Source: Labilibaculum sp. DW002 (GTDB lineage Bacteria; Bacteroidota; Bacteroidia; Bacteroidales; Marinifilaceae). Taken from it: a stretch of DNA of 64,000 bases. The translations under genes were made by a program, and so were the position numbers. Every line of letters starts with the position of its first letter. Position 1 is the first letter of the stretch. The stretch lies in NCBI RefSeq assembly GCF_029029525.1, contig NZ_JAKJSC010000001.1:2454987-2518986 (forward strand), read 5' to 3'. Positions 10,593 to 18,238 of the stretch are shown in pieces. A model generated the notes under the pieces. It saw only the letters and a list, made by a program, of their open reading frames with translations, was not told the origin of the DNA and ran no database searches.

Positions 10593-11066
10593 ATGAAGAA
10601 AATATTAAATCCTTATATCCATACAGAAAATGGACATTGTTTTGGTTGCTCTCCTCATAACGAGCAAGGCTTGCAAATGGAATTTTTCGAAGATGGAGAT
10701 TACATTATTGCCGAATGGGAACCTCAGCGACATCTGTCTGGTTTTAAAAATGTATTGCATGGCGGGATTCAAGCCACGATTATGGATGAAATTGCCAGTT
10801 GGGTTGTGTTTGTAAAATGCCAAACGAGTGGTGTAACAACAGAGTTAAACACCAAATATCGAGGTGCAGTTTTAACCGATCATGGTTTACTTACAGTAAG
10901 AGCTCGATTAATTTCTCAAGAAAAGAAATTTGCAAATATTCATGCAGAAATATTAGACTGCAATGGTAAAGTTTGTTCCGAAGCAGAAGTTCAATATATG
11001 ATTTTCCCACAGGAAATGGCCAAAAAGAAATTTGAATATCCTGGTATAGAAGCCTTTTTTGAATAG
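10593..11066 (+). CDS. PaaI-family hotdog thioesterase
   Basis: 157-residue single hotdog-fold protein. The PaaI-type motif LHGGIQATIMDEIA (about 53-66) carries the HGG turn and the acidic residue usually needed for acyl-CoA hydrolysis. The N-terminal CFGCSPHNEQGLQM is typical of a subgroup annotated as PaaI family thioesterases. The substrate cannot be read from sequence. It converges on the pseudouridine synthase gene with only 4 bases between the stop codons. It follows the barrel gene by 65 bases, and a TACTTTCG sequence about 21 bases upstream of the ATG could be its own imperfect -7 box. Confidence 0.85.
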   Translation: MKKILNPYIHTENGHCFGCSPHNEQGLQMEFFEDGDYIIAEWEPQRHLSGFKNVLHGGIQATIMDEIASWVVFVKCQTSGVTTELNTKYRGAVLTDHGLLTVRARLISQEKKFANIHAEILDCNGKVCSEAEVQYMIFPQEMAKKKFEYPGIEAFFE

Positions 11067-11070
11067 AAAT

Positions 11071-11973
11071 TTACTCTTCCATATTTGGATTGTATTTATT
11101 ATAACGCTTTTCTTCCATTTCCATAAAACGCCCGAATTTATAAGGTGGATCAATCGAAAGGTCCATCTTTTCATTTGTGAATGGATGCTCGAAATGAAGG
11201 CCTGCAGCACACAAAAACAATCCTTTTTTCTGTAAGATCTCTCCTTCCGTACCGTAAAGCTTATCACCCAAAATAGGAGTTCCCAATTCTGCCATATGAA
11301 TCCTTAATTGATGCGTTCGCCCTGTTTCTGGGAATAAATGAACCATGCATAAAGATTTATTTCTAATTGAAGGAACTTTTTTAACCACTCGAAATGTACT
11401 AACGGCTCCTTTTCCGTCTACTTCCATTTCAACTCTGCCTTTATCGGGCAAATCTCCGATAACAACAGCTGTATATCTCTTTTTTATAGTTCTATTTTCG
11501 AATTGTGCCCCTAAAGCTCCAATTGCTTGAGAAGTTTTTGCAATTAACAACAAACCACAAGTTGGGTTATCAAGTCGATGAACAGGACGAAAAACCGGTA
11601 AAGCATCTTGGCAAGAAGATTCCTTTAAATTGAAAGGCAACATGTTTTGAATCGTTCGAAACATATTCCCGCTCACCGAAACTCCTGCAGGCTTATTAAT
11701 AACAGCAATATGATCGTCTTCATATACAATTTCCAACTCCATTTCAAAAACCTTAGCTGGCGGCAATTCCAAATCCAACAACTCTATTCGCTGTCCCTCT
11801 TTCACCCACAAACCAGTTGGTGCAGGTTTGCCATCAACATAAACCTTTTTTCTTTTTATGGCCTTTTTCATCCCTTGATAAGACGAAATTGAATTGAAAA
11901 TTTTTGGTGCATAATCCTGCAAACGAATATCTTCAATACCAGCTAGGACAATATGAAACTCAAGTACTCTCAC
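11071..11973 (-). CDS. RluA-family pseudouridine synthase
   Basis: Isomerises uridine to pseudouridine in rRNA or tRNA. In 300 residues it has an N-terminal S4-like RNA-binding segment (about 25-72, with KKVYVDGKPAPTG), then the RluA catalytic domain. The active-site motif is RPVHRLDNPTCGLLLIAKT, with the catalytic Asp in HRLD, and the later GRTHQLRIHM motif is intact. The exact target uridine cannot be told from sequence. It is transcribed away from ybaK and converges on the thioesterase. Confidence 0.9.
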   Translation of the reverse strand: MRVLEFHIVLAGIEDIRLQDYAPKIFNSISSYQGMKKAIKRKKVYVDGKPAPTGLWVKEGQRIELLDLELPPAKVFEMELEIVYEDDHIAVINKPAGVSVSGNMFRTIQNMLPFNLKESSCQDALPVFRPVHRLDNPTCGLLLIAKTSQAIGALGAQFENRTIKKRYTAVVIGDLPDKGRVEMEVDGKGAVSTFRVVKKVPSIRNKSLCMVHLFPETGRTHQLRIHMAELGTPILGDKLYGTEGEILQKKGLFLCAAGLHFEHPFTNEKMDLSIDPPYKFGRFMEMEEKRYNKYNPNMEE

Positions 11974-12336
11974 GCTTTTTATATTAATTTACCGATCTGA
12001 AAGGTAAAACAAAATCTGCTTCAACTTTCAATCTAAAAATTCATATTTCTGAAAAAAAAGATCATATTTTCAGAATACAATACTTAATTGTCTGATTTTG
12101 TATCATTTCTCATCCTAATTTTAATTCTTAATAAATTAAAACTACACCTTTTTTCATTTACGCAATCCTTTGTATGTGACAATTATCAGCATTTCACAGA
12201 ATTTCAATTTTTGTAGAAAGTTTTGAAATATAAAAAATTTACTACTTTTGCGGCTTCATTATAAGAATCATCTGGGAAACTGGTAGTTTCCAATTAAGAT
12301 TACAATAGTTATCTAAATTGGCCAAAAAACAAAAGG
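11974..12336. other. Divergent promoter region between the pseudouridine synthase and ybaK
   Basis: AT-rich 363-base gap without a credible open frame. It contains the promoter-like pair for ybaK described separately and about 85 bases of ybaK leader with a short GGGAAACTGGTAGTTTCC inverted repeat (about 12273-12290). No minus-strand promoter with both boxes was found. Confidence 0.5.
12222..12250 (+). promoter_or_regulatory. Promoter of ybaK
   Basis: TTTG (12222-12225), a 17-base spacer, then TACTTTTG (12243-12250): both boxes of the Bacteroidota housekeeping promoter, with a spacer slightly shorter than the usual 19-20. Confidence 0.5.
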
Positions 12337-12825
12337 ATGAAGAAGACAAATGCAGCTCGCATACTAGATCGAGCAAAAATAGAATATGAGATTATCGACT
12401 ACGATGTTGATCCAATAGAATTGGGTGCTGCACGCGTAGCTGAGAAAACAGGTCAGAATATTCGATTTGTCTATAAAACTCTTGTCCTTTCGGGTGATAA
12501 AACAGGCCTTATCCTTGCTTGCATTCCTGGAGCTTCCGAATTAGATCTTAAAGCATTCGCAAATCTTAGTGGTAATAAAAAATGTGCCATGGTTCCAATG
12601 AAAGATATCTTGGAACTAACTGGTTACGTTCGTGGTGGCTGTTCTCCACTGGGCATGAAAAAAGATTTTCCACTTTTCATCGATGATAGTGCATTTGAAC
12701 TAGATCACATTTTAATTAGTGCTGGACTAAGGGGCAAACAACTAAAAGTAACTCCTCAAGACATTCAAAAAGTAACTAGTGCAGCAACTGGTGCAATATC
12801 AACTCCTAAATCCCAATTGGCATGA
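12337..12825 (+). CDS. ybaK: Cys-tRNA(Pro)/Cys-tRNA(Cys) deacylase YbaK
   Basis: Trans-editing enzyme that removes cysteine wrongly attached to tRNA-Pro. The 162-residue protein is full-length for the YbaK/EbsC family. Seen: KTNAARILDRAKIEYE at the N-terminus, the KTLV strand, the nucleotide-site lysine region LKAFANLSGNKKCAMVP, and the strongly conserved GYVRGGCSPLGMKK. It overlaps the following HAD gene by 4 bases (ATGA), so the two are translationally coupled. A functional link between them is not otherwise clear. Confidence 0.93.
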   Translation: MKKTNAARILDRAKIEYEIIDYDVDPIELGAARVAEKTGQNIRFVYKTLVLSGDKTGLILACIPGASELDLKAFANLSGNKKCAMVPMKDILELTGYVRGGCSPLGMKKDFPLFIDDSAFELDHILISAGLRGKQLKVTPQDIQKVTSAATGAISTPKSQLA

Positions 12826-13460
12826 TAGACAGCAAAGCTATAATTTGGGATTACAACGGAACACTTTTAGATGATTTATCTATTGGTGTGCAGTGCATCA
12901 ATACAATGCTAACAAAAAGAGAACTTCCTCTTTTAAGCAAAGATCAATACCGTGAGGTATTTACTTTTCCTGTAAAAAAATACTACGAAACTGTTGGGTT
13001 CAACTTTAATAAAGAAGATTGGGATATCACTGCAAAGGAATTTATTTCTTTGTACACTTCTCTTTTACCTGACTCAAATATATTTCCTGAAGCAATTCAG
13101 CTTCTTTCTCAATTCAAAAGTTTGGGCAAAAAACAATTTATCCTTTCGGCAATGGAGCAAAACATGCTTAACAAATCGGTTAAAACCGAAAATATTAGCA
13201 CTTTTTTCTCCGAAGTATCTGGAATTGATAACATTTATGCAAGTTCTAAAATTGAGAATGGAAAAAAAATGATTGAAAAACATCAGCTAGCAGCAAATGA
13301 GGTTTGTTTATTAGGTGATACGGTTCATGACTATGAAGTTTCACAGGAATTGGGTTGCCAATGCATATTAATTGCAGCAGGACATCAATCCATAGAAAAA
13401 TTAAAACAGACAGGTTGCCCTAATGTGGTCAATCATCTAAACGATATTATAAAGAATTGA
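12822..13460 (+). CDS. HAD-superfamily protein with DxNGT motif
   Basis: 212-residue haloacid-dehalogenase-fold protein with an alpha-helical cap (about 18-90). Motif I is WDYNGTLLDD: nucleophile Asp10 is present, but the second aspartate, the usual acid/base of phosphatases, is Asn12. Motif II is the Ser109 region (FILSAM), a lysine follows near 143-148, and motif IV is GDTVHD (165-170). The cap and length resemble phosphoglycolate-phosphatase relatives. The Asn variant occurs in a recognised HAD subgroup, so activity may differ from a standard phosphatase; the substrate is unknown. Coupled to ybaK by a 4-base overlap. Confidence 0.85.
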   Translation: MIDSKAIIWDYNGTLLDDLSIGVQCINTMLTKRELPLLSKDQYREVFTFPVKKYYETVGFNFNKEDWDITAKEFISLYTSLLPDSNIFPEAIQLLSQFKSLGKKQFILSAMEQNMLNKSVKTENISTFFSEVSGIDNIYASSKIENGKKMIEKHQLAANEVCLLGDTVHDYEVSQELGCQCILIAAGHQSIEKLKQTGCPNVVNHLNDIIKN

Positions 13461-13516
13461 ACAACCATTTTATTTTTTAAACAACCTATTTTATTTACTA
13501 AAACAATCTTTTAAAG

Positions 13517-14161
13517 ATGAAAAAACTACTTACAATTTTCGCTATTCTTTCAGCTTTTGCTGTAAATGCTCAAAACTTACAATTGCACCGCGATTTTGAG
13601 CGAGGACATTTCACTACAACATTCGAAATGTTTAAAGTGGACAAATGGGGTAACACTTTTACCTTTATCGATTTTGATTACGATGCTGAGAATGGAATCA
13701 ACCAAGGTTACTTCGAGATTGCTCGTGTATTAAAAACAGAAAAAATGCCTATCGGTTTACACATTGAGTATAACGGTGGTGTTGGAAATAATGAAAACTT
13801 CGGTTACACAATTAACGATGCATGGATCTTGGGTGCTAACTATTCTCAAGGAAGTGCAAAATGGGGGTTCTCTACATATGCAGGTTATAAAGCAATTAAA
13901 GATGCTGACAAAGGAAACTTCCAGGTTACAGGTACATGGTACGTAAACATGTTTGAAGGAAAAATGACTTTCTCTGGTTTTGCTGACCTTTGGACAGAAA
14001 ATGGATTAAATGATAACACTATTTTCTTAACAGAGCCACAGCTTTGGTATAATGTAAACAAGCAGTTTTCTTTTGGTGGTGAAGTTGAAATCTCTAACAA
14101 TTTTGCTGGTGTAGAGAAATTCAAAGTACGTCCTACTTTAGCAGTTAAGTGGAACTTCTAA
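13517..14161 (+). CDS. DUF5020-family outer-membrane protein, possibly a nucleoside/nucleobase channel
   Basis: 214 residues with a clear signal peptide (about 1-18, cut after VNA). The mature protein alternates aromatic and polar strands, with short turns and a terminal aromatic strand (LAVKWNF), as expected for a small barrel. It resembles the DUF5020 family, which is related in general form to Tsx-type nucleoside channels. It lies 27 bases upstream of an AzgA-type purine permease. Inference: it lets purines cross the outer membrane for that permease. Length and layout look complete; the substrate is untested. Confidence 0.7.
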   Translation: MKKLLTIFAILSAFAVNAQNLQLHRDFERGHFTTTFEMFKVDKWGNTFTFIDFDYDAENGINQGYFEIARVLKTEKMPIGLHIEYNGGVGNNENFGYTINDAWILGANYSQGSAKWGFSTYAGYKAIKDADKGNFQVTGTWYVNMFEGKMTFSGFADLWTENGLNDNTIFLTEPQLWYNVNKQFSFGGEVEISNNFAGVEKFKVRPTLAVKWNF

Positions 14162-14188
14162 TCCAAACCAAATTAAAAACAAACAATC

Positions 14189-15511
14189 ATGTTAGATAAG
14201 TTTTTTAATATTACTGGGCAAGGTTCAACCATGAAGACAGAAATTGTCGCTGGTTTAACAACATTTGCTACAATGGCATATATTTTAGCCGTTAACCCTT
14301 ATTTCCTTTCTGTTGCAGGAATGGATTACGGTGCGGTTATGACTGCTACTGCTTTATCAGCAGTAATCGCAACTTTAGTTATGGCTTTAGTTGCAAAACT
14401 TCCATTTGCTTTGGCTCCAGGAATGGGATTAAATGCATTTTTCGCTTTCACTGTTTGTGGTGTAATGGGATGTAGCTGGCAATTAGCTCTAACAGCTGTT
14501 CTTGCTGAAGGTATCATCTTTTTATTACTAACCTTCTTTAATGTTCGTGAAGCAATTATCAATTCGATTCCTAAAAATATCAAGCACGCTATTTCGGTAG
14601 GTATTGGTCTTTTTATTGCCTTTATCGGATTAGCTCACCAAGATGTTGCAATTATTGTACAAGGACAAGGTATTCCTGTTCACTTAGGTAACCTACATGC
14701 TCCAGGTGCATTACTATGTATTGCTGGTATCATCATTATTGGTGTTCTTTTGGTTCGCAAGGTTAAAGGTGCTATCCTAATCGGATTATTAGCAGTTACT
14801 GTTATTGGTTTAATCCCAGGCTTAGACATTACGAACTTACCTAAGGATGGCGGAATCATGAGTCTTCCTCCTTCTCTTGAGCCTATCTTCTTTAAATTTG
14901 TAGGTTGGGATGAAATCTTAACTTGGAAATTTGTAACGATACTATTTGTATTCCTTTTTGTTGATATGTTCGATACTGTAGGAACACTTGTAGGTGTAGC
15001 TTCTAAAGCTGATATCTTAACAGAAGATGGAAAAGTACCTCGTGCTAAGCAAGCTCTTTTAGCTGATGCTGTTGGTACAACTGCTGGTGCTATCTTAGGA
15101 ACTTCAACAGTTACTACTTATGTAGAAAGTGCTGCTGGTGTTGCTGAAGGTGGTAAAACAGGTATGACTTCATTAACTGTTGCTGTAATGTTCTTTTTAG
15201 CATTGTTCTTCACTCCATTATTTACCATGATTCCTGCTGCAGCTAGTTCTTCAGTATTGGTAATTATTGGTATTTTCATGATGAGTCCAATTACTAAAAT
15301 TGATTTTGAAGATTACACGGAATTTATTCCTGCTTTCTTGACCATGATCATGATGCCACTTACTTACAGTATTGCTGAAGGTATCGCATTTGGTATGCTT
15401 TCTTACGTTATATTGAAAGTGTTAACTGGTAGATACAAAGAAGTGAATATTGCAATGCTTATAATCGCAATTTTATTTGTATTGAAATACGTTTACAACA
15501 TCGGCGAATAA
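14189..15511 (+). CDS. AzgA/PbuG-type purine permease (NCS2 family)
   Basis: Inner-membrane proton symporter for adenine, guanine or hypoxanthine. 440 residues with about 12-13 membrane segments. The hallmarks of the AzgA branch are present: TFATMAYILAVNP at 25-37, LAPGMGLNAFFAF, the helix with VDMFDTVGTLVGVA, and the conserved GTSTVTTYVESAAGV. It forms an operon with the DUF5020 protein and ends in a very strong terminator. Precise purine preference cannot be read from sequence. With hpt and purE nearby, it fits purine salvage. Confidence 0.9.
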   Translation: MLDKFFNITGQGSTMKTEIVAGLTTFATMAYILAVNPYFLSVAGMDYGAVMTATALSAVIATLVMALVAKLPFALAPGMGLNAFFAFTVCGVMGCSWQLALTAVLAEGIIFLLLTFFNVREAIINSIPKNIKHAISVGIGLFIAFIGLAHQDVAIIVQGQGIPVHLGNLHAPGALLCIAGIIIIGVLLVRKVKGAILIGLLAVTVIGLIPGLDITNLPKDGGIMSLPPSLEPIFFKFVGWDEILTWKFVTILFVFLFVDMFDTVGTLVGVASKADILTEDGKVPRAKQALLADAVGTTAGAILGTSTVTTYVESAAGVAEGGKTGMTSLTVAVMFFLALFFTPLFTMIPAAASSSVLVIIGIFMMSPITKIDFEDYTEFIPAFLTMIMMPLTYSIAEGIAFGMLSYVILKVLTGRYKEVNIAMLIIAILFVLKYVYNIGE

Positions 15512-15534
15512 TTTCGCAGTTTCTCATATTTAAA

Positions 15535-15569
15535 AGTCCTTTTCGCAGTTGCGAAAAGGACTTTTTTTG
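15535..15569 (+). terminator. Terminator of the purine permease operon
   Basis: A 12-base-pair perfect stem (15535-15546 with 15551-15562), a 4-base loop and then a T tract. Confidence 0.92.
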
Positions 15570-15739
15570 TACACTTAAAATTTAGGCAAAGTAGTTAACT
15601 ATTGAAAATTCCGAAAAACAATCCACAAGCATTAACGTGGATATTATGATTGTTGGTCATTAATTTATATTGATTCATCCAAACTTTATTCGTTTTGTCT
15701 CGTTTAAGAACTTGTAGTTAGACAGATAAGGAGAGCGAT

Positions 15740-16600
15740 ATGAGGACGACAAGATTATTTATTTGGATATTTTTATTAATAGGTGTTGCATGTTCTACTG
15801 ATGAAGAAGTAATGGACATGGAAATTCAAATTACCAACCCTTTAAATATTGAAGAGAATGCAATGGTCAATTGCATATTAGAAGATCTACTTTGCGAAAT
15901 TGAAAAAAACGTAATTCAAGCCGATTACGGTACCAACATAAAGGACAATACCAAAAGAGATTCAATTCCTCTTGTTAAAATACAGCAAGAAGCATCTGAA
16001 AACAGCCTCACTACGCTTAGTATAAATTATGGAAACACAGACCAAACAGATCATTTAGGAAGATTAAAACGGGGAGAAATCATTACTCAAATAAAAGGTC
16101 GATTTAGCCAAAATCAATCGGAACAAGAAATCAAATTCAACAATTTTTATATCAATAAAATGAAAGTTGATGGTTCTATTACTATAAAATCAATGGGCTA
16201 TAATAATTACGATCAACCTAGTTTCTCCATTTCATATGATAGCCTTTTATTCACTTGCGAAAGTGGCTTAAGCTATAGTATAGCTGGTAATAAAATCAAA
16301 GAATGGATAGAGGGATTTGAAACGCCAGAAAATCCTTGGGATGATCAATTCTTAATTTCTGGTGACACTTACGGTACAAATTCTGAAAATAGGGAATACA
16401 AATCGAAGATATTAACACCATTGTTAATAAGTAGAGCTTGTGAGTTTATTCTATCGGGAGAAACAGAATTTACAATTGAAGATGAAGCCGTAATCTACAA
16501 TTTTGGCGACGGACTTTGCGACAATAAAGGATCTTATATCCGTGAAGACGAAAAACACCAATTCGAATTTGGAAGATATACATTTAGACAAAAACATTAG
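15740..16600 (+). CDS. Putative lipoprotein of unknown function
   Basis: 286 residues. A type II signal peptide ends in the lipobox GVAC, so the mature protein would be lipid-anchored at Cys18. The body is beta-rich, without a domain I can name. Near the C-terminus it has a cysteine-bearing segment (RACEFILSGETEF) and NFGDGLCDNKGSY. The same order of elements occurs in the lipoprotein at 56428-57267 (a YGxxxC-like strand, an FxGxI-like strand, a C...GxxxF strand, then a YGDG/CD segment). I infer they belong to one family. It stands alone between the AzgA-type and UraA permease genes. Confidence 0.7.
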   Translation: MRTTRLFIWIFLLIGVACSTDEEVMDMEIQITNPLNIEENAMVNCILEDLLCEIEKNVIQADYGTNIKDNTKRDSIPLVKIQQEASENSLTTLSINYGNTDQTDHLGRLKRGEIITQIKGRFSQNQSEQEIKFNNFYINKMKVDGSITIKSMGYNNYDQPSFSISYDSLLFTCESGLSYSIAGNKIKEWIEGFETPENPWDDQFLISGDTYGTNSENREYKSKILTPLLISRACEFILSGETEFTIEDEAVIYNFGDGLCDNKGSYIREDEKHQFEFGRYTFRQKH

Positions 16601-16641
16601 CCCAATAAATCTTAGTGCATAATGGTAATTAGTTAGACAAG

Positions 16642-16668
16642 AAAAGGCCCCAAATTGGGGCCTTTTTT
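16642..16668. terminator. Bidirectional terminator between the lipoprotein gene and uraA
   Basis: A 10-base-pair stem (16642-16651 with 16657-16666) with an A run on one side and a T run on the other. It can end transcripts from both of the converging genes. Confidence 0.88.
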
Positions 16669-16690
16669 ATATCTATAAAAAGAAACAATT

Positions 16691-17923
16691 TTAGCTCTCT
16701 TCACTTCCTTTAATCGCTTTCGATTTGTCTGGTAAAATAAGGTTTAAAACAACACCTACTACCGATGCTAAACCAATTCCTGCTAAAGAGAAATTGTCAT
16801 ACGAAATCTGGGCTCCACCAATTCCAACAGTCAAAATAATAGAAATGATAACTTGATTTCTTGTCTTGCTGAAATCAGCTTTGGCTTCTATTAGAGTTTT
16901 GATACCAATACTGGCAATCATACCGAAAAGAAGAAGCATAATACCACCTAATACAGCCTGTGGAATTGTTTTAAGGAATGCACTTACTTTTCCAATAACT
17001 GAAAAACAGATAGCTGTAATTGCCGCAATTCTCAGAATAGCTGGGTTTGTAATTTTTGTAAGAGCGATAGCACCAGTCACCTCTGAATAAGTTGTGTTTG
17101 GTGGCCCACCAAAAAATCCTGCAAAAGCAGTTGCCACACCATCACCTAAGATAGTACGGTGTAAACCAGGTTTTTTAACAAATTCTTTGTTTGCTACTCC
17201 GCCAATTGCATACATGTCACCAACGTGTTCAATTACCGGAGCAACAGCTACAGGTAACATATAAAGAATAGCTCCCCAAGAGAATTCTGGTCTTACGAAT
17301 TCTGGTAAAGCAATCCATGAAGCTTCCTGGATAGGTGTGAAATCAACAGCACCTAATATGATAGAAAGGATATATCCAACGATGATTCCACAAAAAATAG
17401 GAATCAATTTCATAATACCTTTTGCGTAAACAACAATCAAAACGGCTGTAAGTAAAACGACAGAAGCAATAGCCCAGTTTGTTTTAGCCATATTAACAGC
17501 TACAGGAGCTAAAGATAAACCAATAATCATGATAACAGGTCCAACAACTACTGCCGGGAAAATTTTTTCGATTACTCGGAGCCCCCAGGTTTTAATAATT
17601 CCTGAAACAATACCGTAAACCACACCAACTGCTATTAATCCTGATAGAGTTCCGGCAAAGCCGTAAAGCTCAGTTGCGGCTACAATAGGTGCAATAAAGG
17701 CAAAACTACTGCCTAAAAAAACAGGAACCATACCCTTTGTTATCAAATGAAAGATAAGGGTGCCGACTCCTGCTGTGAATAGTGCTACTGCCGGATCAAT
17801 ACCGACAAGAAGAGGAACGAGAACAGTTGCTCCGAAAGCAACAAATAAAAACTGTACCCCGACAATAATTCTTTTTGCTGGGCTGTCGAAGTTCGGAGCC
17901 CCATTTTCTTGAGATAGGATCAT
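16691..17923 (-). CDS. uraA: Uracil permease (NCS2 family)
   Basis: Proton-coupled uracil uptake across the inner membrane. 410 residues, about 14 membrane segments. Seen: FGATVLVPLL near residues 31-40, the substrate-site glutamate in VAPVIEHVGDMYAIG, and GGPPNTTYSEVTGA with the second conserved glutamate, as in UraA. These motifs set it apart from the AzgA-type permease nearby. It has its own near-perfect promoter and a convergent terminator, so it is probably a single-gene unit. Confidence 0.92.
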   Translation of the reverse strand: MILSQENGAPNFDSPAKRIIVGVQFLFVAFGATVLVPLLVGIDPAVALFTAGVGTLIFHLITKGMVPVFLGSSFAFIAPIVAATELYGFAGTLSGLIAVGVVYGIVSGIIKTWGLRVIEKIFPAVVVGPVIMIIGLSLAPVAVNMAKTNWAIASVVLLTAVLIVVYAKGIMKLIPIFCGIIVGYILSIILGAVDFTPIQEASWIALPEFVRPEFSWGAILYMLPVAVAPVIEHVGDMYAIGGVANKEFVKKPGLHRTILGDGVATAFAGFFGGPPNTTYSEVTGAIALTKITNPAILRIAAITAICFSVIGKVSAFLKTIPQAVLGGIMLLLFGMIASIGIKTLIEAKADFSKTRNQVIISIILTVGIGGAQISYDNFSLAGIGLASVVGVVLNLILPDKSKAIKGSEES

Positions 17924-17953
17924 AAAATAGGTTTAAGATTTCACAAATTGGCG

Positions 17954-17984
17954 CAAAGATAATAATGAAGTACCTAAGATCAAA
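17954..17984 (-). promoter_or_regulatory. Promoter of uraA
   Basis: On the minus strand: TTTG, a 19-base spacer, then TATCTTTG. This is an exact match to the Bacteroidota -33/-7 consensus at the preferred spacing, about 30 bases upstream of the uraA ATG. Confidence 0.8.
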
Positions 17985-18054
17985 TCCGAATTACATCTCT
18001 TTTGAATGAAGCTTTGATTCAAATAATCTTTCAAGCTATTTCAGGAGAAGACAG

Positions 18055-18237
18055 TCCGAAGAGTTAGAATAGCATTCCGATTAGTTAGTGCAAGACTCCG
18101 AAGTGTTAGAACAGCACTCCGATTAGTTAGTGCATGACTCCGAAGAGTTAGAACAGCACTCCGATTAGCTAGTGCAAGACTCCGAAGAGCTAGAACAGCA
18201 CTCCGATTAGTTAGTACAAAACTCCAATTAGCTAATT
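18055..18237. repeat. 21-base tandem repeat in alternating A/B units (42-base period)
   Basis: Eight full 21-base units and a partial ninth start at 18055, 18076, 18097, 18118, 18139, 18160, 18181, 18202 and 18223. Odd units begin tccgaagagttagaa, even units begin tccgattagttagtgca, so the true period is 42. Units differ from their type at a few positions. The array fills the gap between uraA and the recJ stop codon. There are no spacers, so it is not a CRISPR. Its open minus-strand frame is in phase with recJ (see findings). The rest of 17924-18054 holds only the uraA promoter. Confidence 0.95.
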
Positions 18238-18238
18238 C

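Noticed and set aside
13517-15511. Purine riboswitch before the DUF5020-permease operon
   Set aside because: The short AT-rich upstream gap lacks the conserved three-way junction and loop sequences of purine riboswitches.
18055-18237. CRISPR array
   Set aside because: Units are contiguous 21-base repeats without unique spacers, and no cas gene is present.
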